Shown here: positions 51,593 to 59,210 of the stretch, piece by piece
Layout: every line of letters starts with the position of its first letter
Position numbering within the stretch: position 1 is the first letter of the stretch
Program-made: the position numbers and the translations under genes
Notes under the pieces: model-generated
Database searches by the model: none
What the model saw: only the letters and a program-made list of their open reading frames with translations
What the model was told of the DNA's origin: nothing
Assembly (NCBI GenBank): GCA_016719885.1
Contig: JADJYF010000001.1
Span: forward strand, 62,001-126,000
DNA: 64,000 nt
Direction of reading: 5' to 3'
DNA from: Pseudomonadota bacterium
GTDB taxonomy: Bacteria > Pseudomonadota > Gammaproteobacteria > Ga0077536

Positions 51593-53225
51593 TCAACCCT
51601 CCGCCGCGCGGCCGCGCTGCGGAAACAGTCCGCGCGGCCATTTCTGTATGAACAGGATGATGAACACCAGCACCAGGATCTTGGCCAGCACCGCGCCGGC
51701 GAAAGGCTCGAGAAACTTGTTGGCGATGCCGAGCGAAAGGCCCGCCACCAACGTGCCCCACAAATTGCCGACGCCGCCGAACACCACCACCATGAACGAA
51801 TCGATGATGTAGGACTGGCCGAGATTGGGGCCGACATTGGTCAACTGGCTCAAGGCCACGCCGGCGAGACCGGCCACGCCCGAACCGAGGCCGAAGGTCA
51901 AGGCATCCACCCAGCCCGCGCGCACGCCCATGGCGCGCGCCATCGCGCGGTTCTGGGCGACGGCACGCACCTTGCAGGCCGAGCGCGGTAAAGCGCAGCA
52001 GCGCCAGCAGTGCGAGAAACACCAGCGCGCTGAAGGCAATGATGTAGAGCCGGTTCCAGGTCAGTGCCAGCGCATCACCCACCAGCAGTTGGCCACTCAT
52101 CCACTGCGGCGTGGCCACCGCGCGGTTGAGCGGCGAGAACACGCTGCGCACCACCTGCTGCAGGAACAGGCTGACGCCGAAAGTCGCGAGCAGGGTTTCC
52201 AGCGGGCGCCCGTAGAGAAAGCGCACGATGCCGCGCTCGATGACGATGCCGACCAGGGCGGCGACCAGGAACGCAGCGGGAATGGCCAGCGCCAGCGACT
52301 GTTCGATGTGGTGCGGAAAGGCCTGCTGCACCACGTAGGTGGTATACGCGCCGAGCATCATCATTTCGCCGTGCGCCATGTTGATGACACCCATCACGCC
52401 GAAGGTGATGGCGAGGCCAGTGGCGGCCAGCACCAGCACGAAGCCGAGGCTGAGTCCGAAGAACACCGTTTGTATGAATTCGTAGCGCGCGCGTCGCTCG
52501 TCGATCATGCGCAGCGCGCGCGCCGCCGCCACGCGCACTTCCATGGACGGCTCCATGGCTTTGCCGTCGGCATCCTTGGCCAACAGCGCGGCGAGGCGAT
52601 TACGTACTTCGCCGAGCATGCTGCCACTCACGGTCTCGACCGCCGCCAGGCGTTGCGCCTGGTCGGCATGGCCGAAGTTCGCGAGCGCCAGCACCACGTT
52701 CATGGCGCGGCGCACCTTGGCATCCTGTTCCTTGGCCAGGGCTTGTTCGAGCGCGGCGGCGGTGGCGGGCGTATCGTCGCCGGCCAGCGCTTCGACCGCC
52801 GCGCGTCGCGCGGCGGGATCGGGATTGGCCAGCGACAGCCTCGCCAGTGCGCCACGCAGCACCACGCGCAGCGGGTTGTTGATCACGACTTTCTTGAGAT
52901 TGGCGAGCTGTTCGGCGCCGAGCGCACTGCCGTCCAGGGCGTCGCTGATGGCGGTCTCGGCATCGGTGGTGGCGGTGATGACCATGCGACGATCGGATTT
53001 GCGCATCAGCAGGCGGCCGTCCAGCAGGGCGCCGAGGATGACGGCGGCGCGCGGCGAGCCACTGTCGGCAATGGTGGTGATGGCCGCGGTCTTGGCTTTG
53101 AAATCAAGGCCCATGAGTTGGGCGAGCGGCAGGTCGGCGTCGGTGGCGGTGCACGCCAGGCTCACGCATAGCAGGGCGAGAGCGAGCAGGGCACGGCACG
53201 GGCTGAAGAATGAAACACGCAACAT
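51593..53225 (-). pseudogene. urtB: Urea ABC transporter permease UrtB, broken by a one-base frameshift as written
   Basis: About 543 residues if restored. An N-terminal signal and HEAT-like periplasmic region (about 1-245) precedes a LivH-type permease, as in other UrtB proteins. The frame is continuous from the ATG at 53223-53225 to LLRFTALGLQ, then the continuation VRAVAQNRAMARAMGVRAGW lies in another frame up to 51593. One extra base near 51972-51973 (coding strand CTGCAAGGTGCG where CTGCAGGTGCG is expected) explains it. Both halves are fully conserved and the rest of the operon is intact, so a sequencing/assembly indel is more likely than true loss. The protein forms the membrane channel with UrtC. 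Confidence 0.9.
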
Positions 53226-53320
53226 GGGGTCTGAACGGTCTTGGAATAGGTCGGTTGCAAGGCCGTGGCCACGCTGGCCGCGCATTCCTTGCGCGGTCAG
53301 CGGGTCACGTGGGGGAAACC

Positions 53321-54610
53321 CTACTTGTAGTTCTGTCCCGAACACTTCTTGGTGACGGTGTTGTAGTTGCCGCAGTTGAGCTTGTCGGTCCAATCGGCTT
53401 CGATAATCTTGCTGTCCGGCAGGAAGTCGGACCAGGCGTCACCCGGCACCAGGCCCTCGGTCTTCCACACCGTCTCGAACTGGCCGTTGGCCTGGATCTC
53501 GCCGATCAGCACCGGCTTGGTGATGTGGTGATTGGGCAGCATCTTCGACACGCCACCGGTGAGGTTGGGCGTCTCGACACCGATGATGGCCTTCTGCACC
53601 GCCGCTGGGTCGGTCGACTTCGCCGCCTCGACCGCCTTCACCCACATGTTGAAGCCGATGACATGGGCTTCCATGGGGTCATTGAAGGTGCGCTTGTCGT
53701 TCTTGATGAACGTGTGCCAGGTCTTGATGGCGGCGGCATTGGCCGGATCTTCGATGCTCATGAAGTAGTTCCAGGCGGCGAGATGGCCGACCAGCGGCTT
53801 GGTGTCGATGCCCGACAGCTCTTCCTCGCCGACCGAGAATGCCACCACCGGGATGTCGGCCGCCGACACGCCCTGGTTGCCGAGTTCCTTGTAGAAGGGC
53901 ACGTTGGCATCACCGTTGATGGTCGACACCACCGCGGTCTTCTTGCCGGCCGAGCCGAACTTCTTGACGTCTGACACGATGCTCTGCCAGTCGGAATGAC
54001 CGAAGGGCGTGTAGTTGATCATGATGTCTTCGGCGGCCACGCCCTTGGCCTTCAGATAGGCCTCGAGGATCTTGTTGGTGGTGCGCGGATAGACGTAATC
54101 CGTGCCCGCCAGCACCCAGCGCTTCACACCGAGATCGTTCATGAGGTAGTCGACGGCGGGAATCGCCTGCTGGTTCGGCGCCGCCCCGGTGTAGAACACG
54201 TTCTTCGACGACTCCTCGCCTTCGTACTGCACCGGGTAGAACAACAGGCCATTCAATTCCTCGAACACCGGCAGCACGGATTTGCGTGACACGGAAGTCC
54301 AGCAGCCGAACACCGCCGCGACCTTGTCCTTGGCCAGCAATTCGCGGGCCTTTTCGGCGAACAGCGGCCAGTTGGAGGCCGGGTCGACCACCACCGCTTC
54401 GAGTTTCTTGCCGAGCAGGCCGCCCTTCTTGTTCTGCTCGTCGATCAACATGAGCATGGTGTCCTTCAGCGTGGTTTCGCTGATGGCCATGGTGCCCGAC
54501 AGGGAATGGAGGACGCCGACCTTGATGGTGTCTTCAGCCCGGACAGGCGTGGTCGACACCACCAAGGCGGCGACCATGGAGGTCAGCAGGGAGCGTATGG
54601 AAAATTTCAT
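53321..54610 (-). CDS. urtA: Urea ABC transporter substrate-binding protein UrtA
   Basis: 429 residues with a signal peptide (about 1-25, ending PVRA). GAGGAAAG upstream. Periplasmic type I binding protein: IKVGVLHSLSGTMAISETTLKDTMLMLIDEQN, VFGCWTSVSRKSVLPVFEELNGLLFYPVQYEGEESSKNVFYTGAAPNQQAIPAVDYL and NYFMSIEDPAN are near-invariant in UrtA. It captures urea (and possibly short amides) for UrtBCDE. 95 bases before urtB. Confidence 0.97.
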   Translation of the reverse strand: MKFSIRSLLTSMVAALVVSTTPVRAEDTIKVGVLHSLSGTMAISETTLKDTMLMLIDEQNKKGGLLGKKLEAVVVDPASNWPLFAEKARELLAKDKVAAVFGCWTSVSRKSVLPVFEELNGLLFYPVQYEGEESSKNVFYTGAAPNQQAIPAVDYLMNDLGVKRWVLAGTDYVYPRTTNKILEAYLKAKGVAAEDIMINYTPFGHSDWQSIVSDVKKFGSAGKKTAVVSTINGDANVPFYKELGNQGVSAADIPVVAFSVGEEELSGIDTKPLVGHLAAWNYFMSIEDPANAAAIKTWHTFIKNDKRTFNDPMEAHVIGFNMWVKAVEAAKSTDPAAVQKAIIGVETPNLTGGVSKMLPNHHITKPVLIGEIQANGQFETVWKTEGLVPGDAWSDFLPDSKIIEADWTDKLNCGNYNTVTKKCSGQNYK

Positions 54611-54646
54611 CGAATTCTTTCCTCGTTTCTAGTGACGTGGTAGCGC

Positions 54647-55845
54647 TTAAAGCTGCAGCTGGAAGGCCAGCTTGATGGCGTCGATGTCTGCGCCGCTGGC
54701 GCCCGGCGCGAAGTTGGTCAGGCCTTTGCTCGCGATGTCGCCGTGCTGGTAGAACAGCGAGATGCGCGCGTTGTGGCCGTCGATGATGTAGTTGACGCCG
54801 CCTTCGATCTCATCGCGGTCGGCGCTGTCGTCCGGGTAGATGGCCGAGTAGCGCACGTAGGGCTGAATGCGGCCGATGCCGATCATTTGCGGGAACATGT
54901 ACAGGCCGACCACCGAGAACGAGTCACCGCTGAACTGGCAGAAGCAGTCCGCATCGGCGAACGCCAGCACGTCGTAGTCGGAGTCGTAGTTCTTGTACTC
55001 GCCGTTGAAGGTCACCACGCCCTTGCCGGGCAGCACCTTCTCGAAGATGACGTCGGCGCTGATGTTGCGATAGTCGCCGGGATTCAGGAACGAACCGGCG
55101 CCGTCTTCCTGGTACTGGAAGGCGATGGCGACGGTGAAGATGTCGCCGCCGGTGCCGTAGTAGGTGCCGCTGGTGTAGTAGCCGGGGTTCTTCTCGACCG
55201 ACAGGAAGTTGTAGGCGACGCGGCCGGCGTAGAGCAGGTTGTCATCCTGGTTGGGACCGAAGGCCGCCGAGGACTCGAGGCCGTTGAACACGCCGAACAC
55301 GTATTGCAGGGCGCCGCCGGGCCCGTCGCGCCCCACACGTTGACGCCGTGGTCGCGGCCGTACACGCCGGCGCCGCCGCTGCCGAAGCTGCCGCTGAAGT
55401 CGGAAGTCTCGAACGGCGTCTTGTAGGCGTCGTAGGTGGTGGAATAGTAGGGGCCGTTCAATTCCTGGCGCTCGGCCGGTACCAGCAGGCGCCCTGCCCA
55501 CACATTGAAATAAGGGTTCAGTTCGAATTTCGCGATTGCATCGAGCAGGTGATAGCGCTCGCCCGGGCCGCCGCAGAACACGCACTCGGTGTTCAGTTCG
55601 AACTTGATGTATTGATGAATCTGGCCGTTGACATAGATGCGCGCGCTGTCGGCGTTGAAGTCCGTGCCCCAGTCTCCGTTCGGCGCATTGTCTTCCATGG
55701 CCGTGAACGAGCCGCGTGCGGCCGCGCCGATGCTGATCCACTTGGTGTCATCGATGGCAATCTTGCCGCCCGCGTTTGCCGCTGCCGCGCCTAACAGCAG
55801 CGCGCCAGTCATCAGCGCTGCTATGGGCTCTTTGCACTTGGTCAT
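54647..55845 (-). pseudogene. Outer-membrane porin heading the urt/ure cluster, one-base frameshift as written
   Basis: About 399 residues if restored. GGAG precedes the ATG at 55843-55845. A signal peptide (ending AAANA) leads into alternating beta-strands (KWISIGAAARGSFTAMED, ARIYVNGQIHQYIKFELNTECVF) through GVNVWGA, where the frame breaks within 55311-55335. The continuation GGALQYVFGVFNGLESS runs in another frame to the C-terminal strand ending KLAFQLQL. Restoring one base gives a reading such as W-G-R-D-G-P-G-G-A-L-Q-Y. The tail ends in a residue pattern typical of porin terminal strands. Likely role: passage of urea or short amides across the outer membrane. Porins are often found next to urtA. 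Confidence 0.85.
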
Positions 55846-55906
55846 TTAGGAGTCTCCTTCGCTGTCATCGTGCTTTGCATTGAGCCTGTCCGGGCATGTC
55901 GGCTTT

Positions 55907-55923
55907 TGCGAACTTCGTGCCAA
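55907..55923 (-). promoter_or_regulatory. Sigma-54 promoter for the porin-urt-ure cluster
   Basis: On the minus strand TTGGCACGAAGTTCGCA matches the sigma-54 consensus YTGGCACGRNNNTTGCW at every defined base except one (TCGC for TTGC). The start site would lie about 50 bases before the porin ATG. Sigma-54 with NtrC is the usual control of urea uptake under nitrogen limitation. Confidence 0.8.
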
Positions 55924-56287
55924 GCAACGAAGACGATGAAAATCATCCGTTTAATGACTCGCGATGAATGGTGCGTGCGTGCGTCTGCACTACGGGAGAG
56001 CGATATCGTCGCGGCCGCACAATAATGGGGATGAACGCGACAACGCGCGGTGCACCAGTCGCGACAAATGCGACAGCACCGCGATGGAGCGATGCGCAAG
56101 GCCGCGCGGAAGCGTGGGCCGCGGCTGCTGTCGGCGAGGGGCCAGAAGCGAGAACGCCGTGTGCGGCGGGCAATACGTAGATGTCAGCGTGCACGCATCA
56201 ACGCCGGGACGAAGACCGTGCGCTGAGCGTCGGTGGTGCACGATGTCGATGCTAAACTGCAACAGCCCAACCAGCGGAGTATCAGCA
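55924..56287. other. 364-base intergenic region upstream of the sigma-54 promoter and the CRP/FNR gene
   Basis: No gene is supported: the open frame from 55964 is a Cys/Arg-rich extension of the regulator gene. The stretch should hold enhancer sites for the sigma-54 promoter. GGTGCACC at 56049-56056 and GGTGCG-type half-sites near 55970 resemble NtrC half-sites but are not a full TGCACC-N5-GGTGCA site. Confidence 0.4.
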
Positions 56288-56932
56288 GTGGCCAGCGCGA
56301 AGACCCATCCTTCCTTTCGGCTCGATGCGAGCCAGTTGGCTGCCCTGTCCGAGCGCGCCATCACCAAGAGCTACCCGCGCCAGAGCGTGATCGTGAACGA
56401 AGGCGACCCGACCGACGCCATCTACATCATTCTCGAGGGCCGGGTGCGCATCTATCTCGCCGATCACAAGGGCAAGGAGGTCACGCTCAACGTGCAAGGG
56501 CCGGGCGAATACTTCGGTGAGCTGACCTTGGACGGTGGACCGCGCTCAGCCTCGGTCATGACCTTGGAGCCCTCGCGTTTCATGATCATTCCGCGCGAGT
56601 CGCTGGAGAGCTTCTTCGCCACCCATCCCGACTTCGCCATGCACCTGGTGCACAAACTCATCAGCCGCGTGCGAGTGCTGACCGAGCGCGTCAAGAGCCT
56701 CGCCCTGCAGGACGTCTATGGTCGCTTTCGCGGCATGCTGGAAGAACTGGCGGTGGAACAGGACGGCGTGCGGGTGGTGGAAGGGCGCATGACCCAATCG
56801 GACATCGCCGCGCGCATCGGCGCGTCGCGGGAGATGGTCAGCCGCATCCTGAGCGACCTCAAGACCGGTGGCTACGTGACCCAGGGCCGCCATCGCATCG
56901 TCATACATCGCAAGCTGCCGGCCGAATGGTGA
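56288..56932 (+). CDS. CRP/FNR-family transcription regulator
   Basis: 214 residues from a GTG with GGAG 9 bases upstream; an ATG at 56243 would add 15 residues but lacks a ribosome site. Cyclic-nucleotide-binding domain (about 15-125) with VNEGDPTDAIYIILEGRVRIYLAD, the glycine-rich GPGEYFGELTLDGGPRSASVMT (phosphate-binding cassette-like) and a C-terminal helix-turn-helix (about 165-200) with MTQSDIAARIGASREMVSRILSDLKTGGYV. The cassette keeps the R-S-A-S of cAMP binders. No FNR-type N-terminal cysteines are present. It lies divergent from the porin-urt-ure cluster and could regulate it, but general CRP-like control is equally likely. Confidence 0.9.
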   Translation: MASAKTHPSFRLDASQLAALSERAITKSYPRQSVIVNEGDPTDAIYIILEGRVRIYLADHKGKEVTLNVQGPGEYFGELTLDGGPRSASVMTLEPSRFMIIPRESLESFFATHPDFAMHLVHKLISRVRVLTERVKSLALQDVYGRFRGMLEELAVEQDGVRVVEGRMTQSDIAARIGASREMVSRILSDLKTGGYVTQGRHRIVIHRKLPAEW

Positions 56933-57144
56933 TGTGCATGGCCTGCGACTGGGCTACTGCGCTGCCCGGGCGCGGTGTCGCGTGCTCGCTCGCTCCTTGC
57001 CTATCCAAATGATATGTCTTCGTCGCTCGCTGCGCGGCTCCTTGCGCGCGGGCATGCTCGCTACGCCCATTCGCAGGCCGATAGGTTTGGAAACGGCTTC
57101 GGCGGCGCCCGCAGCGCGGTCGCGGCTGGTAGAATCGAATCCAC

Positions 57145-59043
57145 ATGATCAGTCTAGACGCGGTAGCGGTGCGGCGTGGTGGCCGCCTGCTGTTCGAGAA
57201 CGCCACCCTCGCCATCCATGACGGCCAGCACGTCGGTATCACCGGCGGCAACGGCACGGGCAAGTCCACCCTGTTCAAACTGCTGCTGGGCGAACTCGGC
57301 CCGGACCAGGGCAACGTGCGCCTGCCGGGCGGCATGCGTATCGCGCACATGGCCCAGGAAGTGGTCGCCACGGCGGTCAGTGCGCTCGACTACGTGATCG
57401 ACGGCGACCAGCAGCTGCGCGCCCATGAGCGCGCGTTGGCGGCGGCCGAGGCCGCGGGTGACGATGCGCGCATCACCGCCGCGCATGCCGAACTCGATCA
57501 CATCGACGGCTACAACGCCCATTACCGCGCCGAGCAACTGCTGCATGGCCTCGGTTTCAGCCAGGCCGACTGCGCGCGGCCGGTGAGCGAATTCTCGGGC
57601 GGCTGGCGCATCCGTCTCAATCTCGCCCAGGCCCTGATGTGTCCGAGCGATCTGTTGCTGCTCGACGAGCCGACCAACCATCTCGACCTCGAAGCCACGC
57701 AGTGGCTGGAGGATTGGCTCAAGCGCTATCCCGGCACCTTGCTGCTGATCTCCCACGACCGCGATTTTCTCGATGCGGTGGTGACCCTCATCGCGCACAT
57801 CGAACACGAGCAGTTGCGCCTGTACCGCGGCAACTACTCGGCTTTCGAGGTGCAGCGCGCCGAGCGTCTCGCCCAGCAACAGCAGATGTACCTGCGCCAG
57901 CAGAGCCGCGTGGCCGAGATCGAGGCCTTCGTGCGGCGTTTCCGCGCCAAGGCCTCCAAGGCGCGCCAGGCCCAGAGTCGGCTGAAGGAGCTGGAACGCA
58001 TGCAGACGGTGGCGGCCGCCCACGTCGATTCACCGTTCGACTTCCGCATCCTCGAGGCCGACAAGGTCTCCGATCCGCTGCTGAGCCTGAACGATGTCGC
58101 GGTCGGTTACGCGGACCGCACGGTATTGCGCGGCATCAAGCTCAACCTGCATCCCGGTTCGCGCGTCGGCCTGTTGGGCGCCAACGGCGCCGGCAAGTCG
58201 ACCTTCATCAAGACCCTGATGGGCGAACTCGCGCCGCTCGGCGGCGTGCTGACGCCGGGCACGCACCTGCGCATCGGTTACTACGCCCAGCAGCAGCTCG
58301 AGGTGCTGGACCTCGATGCCAGCGCCGCGCTGCACGTGCAGCGCCTCTCGCCCGAAGCCTCGGAGCAGAAGATTCGTAATTTTCTGGGCGGCTTCGATTT
58401 CCATGGCGACGCGGCCCTGACGCCTATCCGTCCGTTCAGCGGCGGTGAGAAGGCGCGCCTGGCGCTGGCGCTGGTGGCCTGGCAGCAGCCCAACCTGCTG
58501 TTGCTCGACGAGCCCACCAACCATCTCGACCTCGAGATGCGCCAGGCCCTGACCCTGGCCCTGCAGGAGTTCGGCGGCGCCATCGTGCTGGTCTCCCACG
58601 ACCGCTACCTGCTGCGCAACTGCGTGGATGAATTCCAGCTCATTGAAGACGAGCGCCTGCAGCCCTTCGATGGCGACCTCGACGATTATCACAAGCGCCA
58701 ACAGCAGCGTGATCGCGATAATGCCGCGCCGCCGCCGGAAGCGAGTGACGCTGGCGCGACGCCCGCGCGCGGCAAGCAGGCGCGCCAGGAGGCGGCGGCG
58801 CGTCGCGCGGAGGTGGCCCCGATGCGCAACGCGGTGAAGAAACTCGAACGGGCGATGGAGAAATCCCAGCACGAACTCGCTGACGTCGAGCGGCGCCTCG
58901 CCGACGGCGCGCTCTACGAAGCGCCACGCAAGGCCGAGCTCACCGAGCTGTTGCAAACGCGCGGCCGTCTGCAGCAGCAGTTGTCGGACCAGGAGACCGA
59001 GTGGCTGGAGAAGCAGGAAGCATTGGAGAAACTCGAATCGTAG
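57145..59043 (+). CDS. ABC-F family ATPase (YheS-like)
   Basis: 632 residues. Two ABC domains: Walker A GGNGTGKST at 34-42 with signature EFSGGWRIRLNLAQAL and Walker B LLLLDEPTNHLD; then GANGAGKST, FSGGEKARLAL and LLLLDEPTNHLDLEMRQ. A P-site-tRNA-interacting linker (about 245-290, RQQSRVAEIEAFVRRFRAKASKARQAQSRLKEL) joins the domains, and a charged coiled-coil C-terminus (about 525-632) follows. The R-x-K-A-S-K-A-x-Q-x-Q-S-R linker matches YheS. ABC-F proteins act on the ribosome to relieve stalls. The C-terminal coiled coil is typical of this subfamily. Confidence 0.92.
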   Translation: MISLDAVAVRRGGRLLFENATLAIHDGQHVGITGGNGTGKSTLFKLLLGELGPDQGNVRLPGGMRIAHMAQEVVATAVSALDYVIDGDQQLRAHERALAAAEAAGDDARITAAHAELDHIDGYNAHYRAEQLLHGLGFSQADCARPVSEFSGGWRIRLNLAQALMCPSDLLLLDEPTNHLDLEATQWLEDWLKRYPGTLLLISHDRDFLDAVVTLIAHIEHEQLRLYRGNYSAFEVQRAERLAQQQQMYLRQQSRVAEIEAFVRRFRAKASKARQAQSRLKELERMQTVAAAHVDSPFDFRILEADKVSDPLLSLNDVAVGYADRTVLRGIKLNLHPGSRVGLLGANGAGKSTFIKTLMGELAPLGGVLTPGTHLRIGYYAQQQLEVLDLDASAALHVQRLSPEASEQKIRNFLGGFDFHGDAALTPIRPFSGGEKARLALALVAWQQPNLLLLDEPTNHLDLEMRQALTLALQEFGGAIVLVSHDRYLLRNCVDEFQLIEDERLQPFDGDLDDYHKRQQQRDRDNAAPPPEASDAGATPARGKQARQEAAARRAEVAPMRNAVKKLERAMEKSQHELADVERRLADGALYEAPRKAELTELLQTRGRLQQQLSDQETEWLEKQEALEKLES

Positions 59044-59187
59044 GTGCGAATTCATTCGCACGCTCACGCCGAACGCGGCGCCACGCCTTGCAATGTGCGA
59101 TTGAAATCGCACCTACGGTGGGTGCGGATTTATTTGCACGCCCGTGCCGGGAATGGCGCCCTTGAATGCGCGATTGAAATCGCACCC
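59042..59187. repeat. Tandem pair of REP-like palindromic units, family B
   Basis: Two related units of about 70-75 bases: 59042-59116 and 59120-59187. Each starts with GGTGCG(A/G)ATT(C/T)ATT(C/T)GCACG and ends with G(T/C)GCGATTGAAATCGCACC, where the end elements are 8+2+8 palindromes (59044-59061, 59095-59112, 59122-59139, 59168-59185). They fill the gap between the convergent ABC-F and GGDEF/EAL genes. A lone degenerate half-unit is at 2614-2631. Confidence 0.85.
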
Positions 59188-59210
59188 GCAACGGCGATGC
59201 GGTGTGCGGC

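Noticed and set aside
49686..53393. A single 1235-residue minus-strand open frame
   Set aside because: It is real UrtB at the N-terminus, then a shadow frame opposite/inside the end of UrtB and UrtC, then real UrtD. The urtB frameshift and GC bias create the artefact; it is not a fusion protein.
56049..56056. GGTGCACC as an NtrC site
   Set aside because: It is only a short palindrome without the spacing of a full NtrC operator; mentioned as a weak candidate in the region entry only.
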